From Fibrobacterota bacterium (GTDB lineage: Bacteria > Fibrobacterota > Fibrobacteria > UBA11236), in NCBI GenBank assembly GCA_947466585.1, contig CANIEU010000010.1:1-64000 (forward strand): a DNA stretch of 64,000 nucleotides, given 5' to 3'. The stretch's first letter is position 1, and the number at the start of each line of letters is the position of its first letter. The position numbers were made by a program, and so were the translations under genes. The notes below the pieces were generated by a model that ran no database searches, was not told where the DNA came from, and saw nothing but the letters and a program-made list of their open reading frames with translations. Positions 32,059 through 40,020 of this stretch are shown in pieces.

Positions 32059-33948
32059 ATGACAACGCAAGCACCCGAAAAAATGGAGTTCCAGACCGAG
32101 GTCCGCCAACTGCTGCACCTCATGATCCACGCGCTGTACTCAAACCGCGAAATCTTTCTGCGCGAACTGGTGTCGAACGCCTCTGACGCCCTCGACAAGG
32201 CCCGCTTCGAATCACTGACAAACGCCGACCTTCTCGGAAGCGATACCGCACTGAAGATCCGCGTCGAAGCCGACAAGGAGAACGGCATTCTCCGCATTTC
32301 CGACAACGGCGTCGGCATGAACCGCGAGGAGATCATCCACAACATCGGCACCATCGCCAGTTCGGGCACCAAGAAGTTTTTGGAGTCCTTGACCGGGGAC
32401 CAAAAGAAGGACGCGAATCTGATCGGTCAATTTGGGGTCGGTTTCTATTCGGCCTTCATGGTGGCCGATAACGTGGTCCTGACCACCAAACGCCTCGGCG
32501 AAGACGGCTCCGCGTGGCGTTGGGAATCGACGGGCGACGGCAGCTTCACACTAGGCGAGGCTGAAAAGGAAACGCGCGGCACCGTGATCGAGCTGCATCT
32601 CAAAGAAGATGCGAAGGAGTTTCTCGACGAGTGGCGCATTCGGAATCTGGTAACGAAGTACAGCGGCTATCTCGCACACCCGGTGGCGTTGGTGGCCTCC
32701 GAGGGTGAGCAAAAGGGCGAAGAGGAAATCCTCAACGACCAAAAACCCTTGTGGCGCCGCCCCAAGAACGAGGTCACGGCAGAACAGCACAAGGAGTTCT
32801 ACCAGCACCTGACCCACGGTCAGGACGAGCCGATGGCGTGGTCGCACAACCGCGTCGAAGGCACGCTCGAGTTCACCACCTTGCTGTACGTGCCCGGCAA
32901 GGCGCCCTACGATCTGTTCAACCCCGAGCGCCCGCACGGTTTGGCGCTTTACGTGAAGCGCGTCTTCATCATGAACGACTGCAAGGAACTCTTGCCGCCG
33001 TGGCTGCGCTTCATGCGCGGCGTGGTGGATTCCGAAGACCTGCCGCTGAACGTGTCGCGCGAACTCCTGCAGAAGAACACCGTCATCCGCAAGATCCACG
33101 ATGCCGCCGTCAGTAAATCCTTGAATCTTCTCGAGACGCTTTCGAAGGAAGATCCCGCCAAGTATGCCGCCTTCTGGAAGGAGTTCGGTGCGGTGCTGAA
33201 AGAGGGTTTCCACATGAACTGGGACCATCTCGACGAACTCAAACGCTTGATCCGTTTCGAATCCAGCCGACTCGTTGCAGGCGAATACACCGGCCTCCAG
33301 GATTACGTCCTGAACATGAAGGACGGCCAAAAGGACATCTTTTACCTGACGGCTGAAAATCGCCGCGCCGCCGAAGGCAGCCCACACTTGGAAGTCTTCC
33401 GCAAGAAGGGGGTCGAGGTCCTTTACCTGGTGGATCCGATCGACGAGTGGGTAGTGCAGACCCTCACCGAATTCGATGGCAAGAAGCTGGTGAACGCGGC
33501 CAAGGGTGCGCTCGACCTCGGCGAACTCTCCGCCGAAGAAAAGGCGCGCGAAGAGTCGGCCACCGGCACCTACGGAAAGTTCATGGCAGACTTCGCCGCC
33601 AAAATGCCCGACATGCTCAAGGAAGTGCGCGTAACCGCGCGCCTCGCCGAGAGCCCCTGCTGTCTGGTCTCGGGCGAAGAAGATCTCGGCGCCAACCTGG
33701 AACGCATCCTCAAGATGTCGAATCAGACCGTGCCCGAAAGCAAGCGGACGCTCGAAATCAATCCCGACCATCCCATCATCCAGCGCCTCAACGCGCGCTT
33801 TGAGGCGAATCCGAACGATCCCAGACTGCCCGACTGGTACGGCGTGCTCGTCGACCAAGCTTTGCTTGCCGAAGGCTCCGACCTCAAGGATCCGGCGGGA
33901 TATGTGACGAAGGTGAACGGGCTGTTGAAGGACCTATTGGAGGCGTAG
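32059..33948 (+). CDS. htpG: HSP90 family chaperone HtpG
   Basis: 629 residues, cytosolic ATP-dependent chaperone. The N-terminal ATPase domain is unmistakable: EIFLRELVSNASDALDKAR, ISDNGVGMNREEIIHNIGTIA and IGQFGVGFYSAFMVAD. The middle domain contains KRVFIMNDCKELLPPWLRF and the catalytic-loop Arg in LPLNVSRELLQKN. The C-terminal dimerisation region ends near residue 629. AGGAG lies 7 nt before ATG 32059, which fixes the start and rejects the longer open frame. Confidence 0.97.
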   Translation: MTTQAPEKMEFQTEVRQLLHLMIHALYSNREIFLRELVSNASDALDKARFESLTNADLLGSDTALKIRVEADKENGILRISDNGVGMNREEIIHNIGTIASSGTKKFLESLTGDQKKDANLIGQFGVGFYSAFMVADNVVLTTKRLGEDGSAWRWESTGDGSFTLGEAEKETRGTVIELHLKEDAKEFLDEWRIRNLVTKYSGYLAHPVALVASEGEQKGEEEILNDQKPLWRRPKNEVTAEQHKEFYQHLTHGQDEPMAWSHNRVEGTLEFTTLLYVPGKAPYDLFNPERPHGLALYVKRVFIMNDCKELLPPWLRFMRGVVDSEDLPLNVSRELLQKNTVIRKIHDAAVSKSLNLLETLSKEDPAKYAAFWKEFGAVLKEGFHMNWDHLDELKRLIRFESSRLVAGEYTGLQDYVLNMKDGQKDIFYLTAENRRAAEGSPHLEVFRKKGVEVLYLVDPIDEWVVQTLTEFDGKKLVNAAKGALDLGELSAEEKAREESATGTYGKFMADFAAKMPDMLKEVRVTARLAESPCCLVSGEEDLGANLERILKMSNQTVPESKRTLEINPDHPIIQRLNARFEANPNDPRLPDWYGVLVDQALLAEGSDLKDPAGYVTKVNGLLKDLLEA

Positions 33949-33965
33949 GAGAGAGGAAGGAACAA

Positions 33966-34013
33966 CACAGCATCACAACATCACAGCAGCAAAACAACAA
34001 AACAGCAAAAAAG
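33966..34013. repeat. Array of six 8-nt words, left arm
   Basis: Units such as CACAGCAT, CACAACAT and CAAAACAG follow htpG. They are partly complementary to the array at 34042-34073. Confidence 0.8.
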
Positions 34014-34041
34014 CAAAACAAAAATGTCTTCTGCGTTCTAT

Positions 34042-34073
34042 TGTCGTGTTGCTGTAATGCTGTGTTGTTGTAA
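34042..34073. repeat. Array of four 8-nt words, right arm
   Basis: TGCTGTAA, TGCTGTGT and two variants. This arm pairs with the left arm and ends 13 nt before the EamA start. Confidence 0.8.
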
Positions 34074-34086
34074 TTCTTAACTCCCT

Positions 34087-35034
34087 GTGACCCACTCCTC
34101 CCTCGGCCTCGTCCTCGCCCTCGGCGCGCTGTTTTTCTGGTCGCTGACGCCGTTCTTCTTCGCCGCCACGGGGCGGTTGATCGGACCGTTCGCGACCAAC
34201 CTGCTGCGTCTGTCGGTGGCGGCGCCGGTGATGATCGCGGCCAGCGTTCTGGGTCTGCTCATCACCGGCGCAGCACACGCGGGCCTACCCGACCTACACG
34301 CCATCCTCATCCTCGCTCTCTCGGGCGTGCTCGGCCTCGGACTCGGCGACCTGCTGCTCTACCGCTCGCTCTTCCGCGTCGGTCCCGAACGCAGTTCGCT
34401 GCTGATGACACTGGCACCCGCCGCCGCCGCCGCGCTGGCATGGTGGAGCCTGAAAGAATCTCTCAACGGTTCGCAGCTCGGGGGCATGATCCTCGTGCTC
34501 GGCGGCGTGCTCATCGCGGTGTGGAAGCCGGTCGCAGCTGCGTCACAGGGAAACACGACCGGAAAGAATCCGGGACACGGGCACGGATTCTGGCACGGCG
34601 CTTCGGCGGGCATCGCCGCCGCGGTCTGTCAGGCCGCAAGCTCGGTGATGGTCCGGCAAACCTTTCTCGCCGAACCGGGGCTTTCGCCGTTGCACGCCAC
34701 CACCGTGCGCATCGCCGCGGCGGCCCTCGCGATCCTGGTGGTCGCGTGCTTCCGCAACCGCCTCACTCCAGGCTTCCGGAGCCTGCGCGCTCCCCGTGTT
34801 TTGCCGCGCCTGTTGGCCGGCACCTTCTCGGGACCCATCGTCGGCATGACCTGCTACATCGGGGCCATGAAGTATCAACCAGCCGGCGTGGTGGTGACCA
34901 TCACCTTCATGACGCCGCTGCTGGTGATGCCGCTGGGTGCCTGGTATTATGGCACGCGCATCAGCCTCCGCATGGTGACCGGTGCCGTGGCGGCCTTGGC
35001 CGGAATCGCGCTCCTAGGGTGGAACCCGGGCTGA
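34087..35034 (+). CDS. EamA/DMT family transporter
   Basis: 315 residues with ten hydrophobic segments in two EamA halves: LALGALFFWSLTPFFFAATG opens the first, and the second starts with GASAGIAAAVCQAASSVMVRQ. The motif GLGLGDLLLYRSLFRVGPERSSLL is characteristic. EamA proteins export small metabolites, often amino acids, across the inner membrane. The start is a GTG; no closer ATG fits the first helix. Repeats of GGGTGGAACCCGGGC flank its stop. Confidence 0.85.
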   Translation: MTHSSLGLVLALGALFFWSLTPFFFAATGRLIGPFATNLLRLSVAAPVMIAASVLGLLITGAAHAGLPDLHAILILALSGVLGLGLGDLLLYRSLFRVGPERSSLLMTLAPAAAAALAWWSLKESLNGSQLGGMILVLGGVLIAVWKPVAAASQGNTTGKNPGHGHGFWHGASAGIAAAVCQAASSVMVRQTFLAEPGLSPLHATTVRIAAAALAILVVACFRNRLTPGFRSLRAPRVLPRLLAGTFSGPIVGMTCYIGAMKYQPAGVVVTITFMTPLLVMPLGAWYYGTRISLRMVTGAVAALAGIALLGWNPG

Positions 35035-35133
35035 ATTTAGGGGTGGAACCCGGGCCCGAAACCGTCCTTAGGTGTCCTTAGGCGCCTTTATGAGTAGCCA
35101 GGGAAGAAAACCGGAGGAATCCGGCGGCCTGCA

Positions 35134-35156
35134 AGGGTTTCCCGACCCTCCTTTTC
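35134..35156 (+). terminator. Possible terminator after the EamA gene
   Basis: AGGGT at 35134-35138 pairs with ACCCT at 35145-35149, followed by CCTTTTC; a short stem only. Confidence 0.4.
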
Positions 35157-35175
35157 AATGCATTTTTAACCCTGC

Positions 35176-36432
35176 ATGAAAAACGAAAAACCGGCTGAAA
35201 AACCCAAGCTCGGCATCACCACCGCGCTCTTGCACTCCGATCGCTTTGGCAAGCCCGAACACGGCTCGCTCCACAAGCCGATCCATACCTCCATTGCCTA
35301 CGGTTACGAAAAGGCCGAAGATCTGGCCGCGGTTTTCCAGAACCGCAAAAAAGGCTACGCCTACGCGCGTCAGGCCAACCCCACCGTCACCGCCGTCGAA
35401 GCCCAGGTCACCACGCTCGAACAAGGCGTCGGTACGATTTGCTTCAGCACGGGCATGGCCGCCATCGGCGCCCTCTTCTTCGCCTTCCTCCGCAAGGGCG
35501 ATCACATCGTCGCCAGCCGCTACTTGTTCGGCAACACCGCAAGCCTCTTGTCGACGCTGGACGTGATGGGGATCGAGGTCTCTTTCGCCGACGCAACCGA
35601 GGCGGGACTCGTGGAGGCCGCCCTGCGCCCTGAGACCAAAATGGTTATGGTCGAGACCATCGCCAATCCGGTCACTCAAATCGCCGACCTGGCGGGCATC
35701 GGGGAACTGTGCCGCAAGCACGATTTGATTTACATCGTCGACAATACGCTGACCTCGGGTTGCCTCTTCCTCCCGAAGGACGTGCACGCCACGTTCTCGG
35801 TGAACTCCCTGTCGAAGCACTTCGGCGGTCACGGAGATGCCCTCGGAGGCAGCGTGACCGATCTAGGCAACTTCGACTGGACGCGTTACCCGAACCTCTA
35901 CGACCTCTACAAAACCGGCGACGCGAAACAGTGGGCCCTGTTGCAATTGCGCAAGAAGGGCCTGCGCGACTTCGGCGGAACGCTTTCTCCGGAGGCGGCG
36001 CACTCCCTGTCGATCGGTTCCGAGACGCTGGCCCTGCGCATCGAACGTGCTTGTGACAACGCGCAAAAGCTGGCGGAAGCGCTCGCCGGCCACCCCAAGG
36101 TGCGCGCCGTGCATTACCCCGGTCTGCCTGGGCATCCGCAGTACGAGCGGACGAAAAATCTGTTTTGCCGCCCGGGTACCCTGGTCAGCTTCGAGTTGCA
36201 CGATGCAGCGGATACCTTCGCCGTGCTCGACCGGCTGCAGATCGCCATCCTCTCTAGCAATCTTGGCGACGCGCGCACCTTGGTGATTCCCGTGGCGCAG
36301 ACGATTTACTGGGAGCTCGGAGAAGCGAAGCGCCGCGACATGGGCATCGCCGAATCGCTAGTGCGCGTCTCGGTGGGCATCGAAGACACGGCGGATCTGG
36401 TCGGCGACTTCCTGCAGGCGTTGAACGGCTAA
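35176..36432 (+). CDS. Cys/Met metabolism PLP-dependent enzyme (cystathionine gamma-synthase family)
   Basis: 418 residues. It is a fold-type I enzyme of the trans-sulfuration family. The PLP lysine is Lys214 in SVNSLSKHFGGHGDALGG. YAYARQANPTVTAVEAQVTTLEQG and FSTGMAAIGALFFAFLRKGDHIVASRYLFGNT bind the cofactor phosphate, and VRVSVGIEDTADLVGDFLQAL closes the protein. Members act as cystathionine gamma-synthase or lyase, O-acetylhomoserine sulfhydrylase or methionine gamma-lyase; the sequence does not settle which. No S-box riboswitch was found upstream. It stands alone. Confidence 0.9.
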   Translation: MKNEKPAEKPKLGITTALLHSDRFGKPEHGSLHKPIHTSIAYGYEKAEDLAAVFQNRKKGYAYARQANPTVTAVEAQVTTLEQGVGTICFSTGMAAIGALFFAFLRKGDHIVASRYLFGNTASLLSTLDVMGIEVSFADATEAGLVEAALRPETKMVMVETIANPVTQIADLAGIGELCRKHDLIYIVDNTLTSGCLFLPKDVHATFSVNSLSKHFGGHGDALGGSVTDLGNFDWTRYPNLYDLYKTGDAKQWALLQLRKKGLRDFGGTLSPEAAHSLSIGSETLALRIERACDNAQKLAEALAGHPKVRAVHYPGLPGHPQYERTKNLFCRPGTLVSFELHDAADTFAVLDRLQIAILSSNLGDARTLVIPVAQTIYWELGEAKRRDMGIAESLVRVSVGIEDTADLVGDFLQALNG

Positions 36433-36444
36433 CTCACCTCGCGG

Positions 36445-36484
36445 CCTTCGGGCTTTCGAGCTTTGGAGCTTTTGGGCTTTCGAT
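36445..36484. repeat. Array of five 8-nt words
   Basis: CCTTCGGG, CTTTCGAG, CTTTGGAG and two variants, in the gap between the PLP enzyme and DoxX genes. Confidence 0.8.
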
Positions 36485-36590
36485 CGGGCCAGTCCAAAAT
36501 TCCTCAAATATCTGTTGCGTAGAGAAATCGTCTGTCGGTAGATTAAACCGAAGATCTGCCCGCAACACCCCCTCCGCCCCCGAGGAGTTT

Positions 36591-37010
36591 ATGGAACGCA
36601 CCGCCAACAACAACGGCACAAAAGCCCTGCGCTTTGTTTTATGGATCACGCAACTGTTGCTTGTCCTGATGTTCGGCATGTCCGGATGGATGAAAAGCTT
36701 TTATTCCCCGGAACAACTGGTGATGTACGTCCCTTGGTCGGCTGACGTGCCGCACTTGCTGGTGCGCTTCATCGGCGCCGGTGAATTGCTCGGTGCGGCG
36801 GGGTTGGTACTGCCGTCACTCACGCGCATCAAACCGGGGCTCACCGCGCTCGCGGCGCTCTTTTTGGCGTTGACCATGGTCTTCGCGATCGGCTTCCATC
36901 TCGCACGCGGCGAAACCGCCGCCGTGACCATGCCACTGTTGCTGGGGCTGCTCGCCGCATTCGTCGCTTGGGCGCGTCATTACCGCGCGCCGATCAACCC
37001 GCGTTCCTAG
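36591..37010 (+). CDS. DoxX-like membrane protein
   Basis: 139 residues with four membrane helices (FVLWITQLLLVLMFGMSGWMK, FIGAGELLGAAGLVLP, GLTALAALFLALTMVFAIGFH, MPLLLGLLAAFVAWA). The GxMK and RFIGxGELLGAxGLVLP motifs are those of the DoxX_2 family, whose members have been linked to membrane quinone or redox processes; the precise role is unknown. GAGGAG precedes the ATG. It overlaps the convergent iron-permease-family gene by 4 nt at their 3' ends. Confidence 0.85.
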   Translation: MERTANNNGTKALRFVLWITQLLLVLMFGMSGWMKSFYSPEQLVMYVPWSADVPHLLVRFIGAGELLGAAGLVLPSLTRIKPGLTALAALFLALTMVFAIGFHLARGETAAVTMPLLLGLLAAFVAWARHYRAPINPRS

Positions 37011-37435
37011 TCCCGATCCAGATCGGGCGCATCGGTATCCGCCAATCCCTGCACTAGGGCTTCGCGGGCCCTTTGCGCCAGCCGTCCGTAACCCGAGCGA
37101 ATCCGCCGCAACTCGTCCTCTTCGAGCTCTTCCAGATCGAGGAGGGCGTTGTGCGCGCCCGCGGTCACACGGATTAATTCATCCAGTTTGACCTGCAACG
37201 CCTCGGTGTCGCGGTTCTGCGTATTCTGGATCAGGAACACCATGAGAAAGGTGATGATCGTCGTACCGGTGTTGATCACTAGTTGCCAGGTATCGCTGAA
37301 GTGAAAAATCGGTCCGGTAAAGATCCAGATAGCGATCACCATCGCCGCGATACCGAATGAAGAAGGACGACCGGTGGCGTGCGCGGTCCATTTCGCAAAG
37401 CGGGAAAACAGGGAATTGGATTTGATGGCTCTCAT
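37007..37435 (-). CDS. Low-affinity iron permease family protein
   Basis: 142 residues. Two membrane helices (SSFGIAAMVIAIWIFTGPIF and VINTGTTIITFLMVFLIQNTQ) are followed by the signature QNRDTEALQVKLDELIR and an acidic tail. This is the bacterial relative of fungal Fet4 (Iron_permease family). A transport role in bacteria is unproven, and many members are annotated only by similarity. It is the last gene before a convergent neighbour. Confidence 0.9.
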   Translation of the reverse strand: MRAIKSNSLFSRFAKWTAHATGRPSSFGIAAMVIAIWIFTGPIFHFSDTWQLVINTGTTIITFLMVFLIQNTQNRDTEALQVKLDELIRVTAGAHNALLDLEELEEDELRRIRSGYGRLAQRAREALVQGLADTDAPDLDRD

Positions 37436-37491
37436 GTGAGACTCCGGGGAGAAAGGACAGATATCAATTTAGGCGTTGGCCGGCAGAACGC

Positions 37492-38037
37492 TCACGGCTT
37501 GAAGCGCGTACCGCGAAATCGCATCTCAAGTCCGCTGCGGATTTCGGGTTCCAGGCTTTCGCTCCATGCCCGACCGATCTCAAGGCTCTCGTTGACCACG
37601 CGCGGTACGCGCTCGCGATAGCGTTTGCCCTGATCCGATCCGTTGAAGTTCACCGCAAACCGAAGATCGTCTTCGGAAAAATTGCGGTCGAGCAAGGCAT
37701 AAACGCGCGGCATCAACCCTCCGGCGCGATCGCTATGATCCGCATACACTTCTGCGATGAACGCGCGCACGGTCTGATACACCGAATCCGGCAAGGCGGG
37801 ATTCTCGCCCCGCACGCGCCGGGCCCGCATTTCCACACGCTGATCCACCAGGGAGCGGATCTTCTGATCGATTTTCATGGAGGCCATCGCCTGCCGGATC
37901 AACTCGAGTTTAGGCGCAGAAATAGTGGAGGCTGCCGCATATCCTTGCGCGAAGGAGCCGGCCGGAAGGGCCAGGCCGCAGAGCAGCCACACAACGCGGA
38001 GGGCGTACCGGAACGACTTCCCGGTATTACGCGCCAT
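37492..38037 (-). CDS. Exported DUF2059-like protein
   Basis: 181 residues from the ATG at 38037. A signal peptide ends SFAQG (about residue 30). The mature part is helical: KLELIRQAMASMKIDQKIRSLVDQ, then FSEDDLRFAVNFNGSDQGKRYRERVPRVV, which matches the 'eEL..i..Fy.s..Gqk...k.P' pattern of DUF2059. Function is unknown. The ATG lies 11 nt inside the end of the mgtC-like gene, so the two are coupled. A longer in-frame start at 38106 would include the repetitive mgtC tail and is unlikely. Confidence 0.7.
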   Translation of the reverse strand: MARNTGKSFRYALRVVWLLCGLALPAGSFAQGYAAASTISAPKLELIRQAMASMKIDQKIRSLVDQRVEMRARRVRGENPALPDSVYQTVRAFIAEVYADHSDRAGGLMPRVYALLDRNFSEDDLRFAVNFNGSDQGKRYRERVPRVVNESLEIGRAWSESLEPEIRSGLEMRFRGTRFKP

Positions 38038-38554
38038 GGTTTCCGTTGTCGCCGCTACCGTTCGTAATGCCATTGCCATTACCATCGCCTTTGCCGTTCC
38101 CCGCATTTTTATGCGGCGGAATGGAAAAGTGCAGCTTGTGTTCCCACCGCTCCAGCAGCAGGATCAGGAAGATCATCACGGTGGCGATGCCCACTTCGAC
38201 CCAGCGACCCGCGCCGGATGCAAGACCCAATACCGCGGCGATCCAGATCATGGCGGCAGTGGTGAGTCCCGTAACCTTTCCTGAAACGTCCCTCAAGATC
38301 ACCCCGGCGCCCAGAAACCCGATGCCGGTGATCACACCCTGCATCACGCGGCTGAAGCCGTCTCCCGGATTGTAGCCCTGTACCCCGATCACCGTCACCG
38401 CCATCAGCGCCGAGCCAAGGGAAACCAGTGCATGGGTGCGGAGTCCGGCGGGTTTACCGAGGATCTCGCGGTTGAGGCCGAGCAAACAGCCGACCATGGT
38501 TGCCACGAACAGGCGTAGGAAGATTTCCCAATTGGAAAGATGAATGAAACCCAT
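38027..38554 (-). CDS. MgtC/SapB family membrane protein
   Basis: 175 residues. Five hydrophobic segments carry the MgtC motifs GCLLGLNREILGKPAGLRTHALVSLGSALM, GVITGIGFLGAGVILRD and GLTTAAMIWIAAVLGLASGAG. MgtC proteins help cells under low magnesium or in acid by modulating other envelope systems. ATG 38554 is preferred over GTG 38575 because a TATACT box lies 7 nt before it. The last 25 residues are an unusual Gly/Asn tail encoded by 6-nt repeats. Confidence 0.88.
   Translation of the reverse strand: MGFIHLSNWEIFLRLFVATMVGCLLGLNREILGKPAGLRTHALVSLGSALMAVTVIGVQGYNPGDGFSRVMQGVITGIGFLGAGVILRDVSGKVTGLTTAAMIWIAAVLGLASGAGRWVEVGIATVMIFLILLLERWEHKLHFSIPPHKNAGNGKGDGNGNGITNGSGDNGNHGA
38045..38100. repeat. 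6-nt word array coding the Gly/Asn tail of the MgtC protein
   Basis: Units such as GCCATT, ACCATC, GCCTTT and GCCGTT on the plus strand give Gly/Asn/Lys/Asp dipeptides on the minus strand. Confidence 0.6.
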
Positions 38555-38561
38555 AAGGAAC

Positions 38562-38567
38562 AGTATA
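38562..38567 (-). promoter_or_regulatory. TANNNT box of the mgtC-like gene
   Basis: TATACT on the minus strand, 7 nt before ATG 38554; it argues against the upstream GTG start. Confidence 0.5.
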
Positions 38568-38627
38568 GATTCCACGGGGTCCCGTAACGAGAAGGCCTCC
38601 CGGAGGGTCCCGAAATCCCCCGATTTC

Positions 38628-38633
38628 TACGTT
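38628..38633 (+). promoter_or_regulatory. TANNNT box of aroA
   Basis: TACGTT, 7 nt before ATG 38641; no Shine-Dalgarno sequence. Confidence 0.35.
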
Positions 38634-38640
38634 ATCTGGG

Positions 38641-40020
38641 ATGGAAACCGTAGAGAATTTGCCCCATGTGCCCAGCCTGCCTCACCCGTTTCAGGTGCGG
38701 CCTCCGGGTTCCAAAAGCATCGCAAACCGCGTGCTGCCAATAGCCGCATTGGCAAGAGGTGCCACCATACTGGAAAATCTTCCAGATGGTGAAGATGTGA
38801 CCTTGATGTATCGAGCGCTTCAGGCACTGAAGATTCAAATGTTTCCTCCGGCGCAGGAGACCTTGCCCCCGGTCACAACTTTTACCGGGCAATCCCATTT
38901 CAGGGCTCCGGAAGAAGGGACGGAACTCTTTCTTGGAAACTCCGGGACCGCCACGCGGATACTGACGGCACTATTATCCGGCGGTGAAGGGACTTTTCGT
39001 GTCACCGGAATTTCACGCATGTACGAAAGGCCCATCGGCGATTTGGTAGAGGCATTGCGTCCATTGTGTGGAAAAACCAAAATCATCTATGATAACAAGG
39101 AGGGGTTTCCACCGCTGACGATCAAGGCTCGGGGACTCGCTGGCGGCAAGACATCAATCCGAGGGAATCTGTCCAGCCAATTCGTAACGGGATTACTCAT
39201 GGCCATGCCGTTGTGCAAAGGCAGAGTTGAGGTTGAAATCCAAGGGACTCTTGTATCCGCACCTTATGTGGACCTCACTCTACGGATCATGGAAGACTTC
39301 GGCGCAAGAGTAGGCCGCGATGGTTACAAGAAATTCTGGATGGAAAATCCTTCAGGATATTATGGAGGAGGTTCTCGTTACATCGTTGAACCGGACGCTT
39401 CATCTGCGTCTTATTTTCTTGCCGCGGGAGTGATTGCAAAGAACTTCGTTACTGTAGAAGGCATCCGTAAGAAGTCCTCCCAAGGTGAGGCTAAATTCGC
39501 GGAAGTTCTCTATAAAATGGGCGCCAGAATCGACTATAAAGGTCATCAACCGAAAATAGGCTTGTTTGATGGGGAAGGTGCCCCAGTTTACACATCGGAA
39601 GACATCATCGCCTATAACAATGGGACTCTTCGCGGCATCGACATCGACATGGATCTCATGTCCGACACGGGTATGACACTCGCCATAGTTGCCCTTTTCG
39701 CCGAAGGCAAAACCACCATCCGCAACGTGGGCAACTGGCGCCTCAAGGAAACCGATCGTCTGCACGCCATGGCGACGGAACTCCGTAAACTCGGCGCAAC
39801 TATTGAGGAAGGCCCGGACTGGATCTCCATCGACCCGCCGGATCAGCTCATCCCGAACGTGGAAATCGTCACGTACGACGACCATCGCATGGCCATGTGC
39901 TTCTCGCTCGTCAGCCTCGGGCCCAAGGGTGTTCCTGTGATCATCCGGGACCCGGGTTGCGTGCGCAAAACCTATCCAGGTTACTGGGATGAATTCAAGC
40001 GGATGACGGGACAAGCCTGA
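38641..40020 (+). CDS. aroA: 3-phosphoshikimate 1-carboxyvinyltransferase (EPSP synthase)
   Basis: 459 residues. It joins shikimate 3-phosphate and PEP in aromatic amino acid synthesis. The motifs are PPGSKSIANRVLPIAAL (PEP/S3P loop with Lys), FLGNSGTATRILTALLSGG, RPIGDLVEAL, SSQFVTGLLMAMPL, SDTGMTLAIVALFAEGKTTIRNVGNWRLKETDR (catalytic Asp, ligand Lys-Glu) and YDDHRMAMCFSLV. LGNSGTATR replaces the common LGNAGTAMR. The C-terminal part resembles the plant/gamma-proteobacterial class. Base composition shifts near 39620-39700: the first two thirds are poorer in G/C-ending codons than the last third and the rest of the window, suggesting a recombinant gene. One base overlaps the next start. Confidence 0.95.
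   Translation: METVENLPHVPSLPHPFQVRPPGSKSIANRVLPIAALARGATILENLPDGEDVTLMYRALQALKIQMFPPAQETLPPVTTFTGQSHFRAPEEGTELFLGNSGTATRILTALLSGGEGTFRVTGISRMYERPIGDLVEALRPLCGKTKIIYDNKEGFPPLTIKARGLAGGKTSIRGNLSSQFVTGLLMAMPLCKGRVEVEIQGTLVSAPYVDLTLRIMEDFGARVGRDGYKKFWMENPSGYYGGGSRYIVEPDASSASYFLAAGVIAKNFVTVEGIRKKSSQGEAKFAEVLYKMGARIDYKGHQPKIGLFDGEGAPVYTSEDIIAYNNGTLRGIDIDMDLMSDTGMTLAIVALFAEGKTTIRNVGNWRLKETDRLHAMATELRKLGATIEEGPDWISIDPPDQLIPNVEIVTYDDHRMAMCFSLVSLGPKGVPVIIRDPGCVRKTYPGYWDEFKRMTGQA

Noticed and set aside
32551-33858. 435-codon minus-strand frame opposite htpG
   Set aside because: Shadow of htpG with no recognisable domain or ribosome binding site.
35035-35175. SAM riboswitch expected upstream of the Cys/Met PLP enzyme
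   Set aside because: No S-box core found; only short direct repeats and a weak terminator-like hairpin are present.
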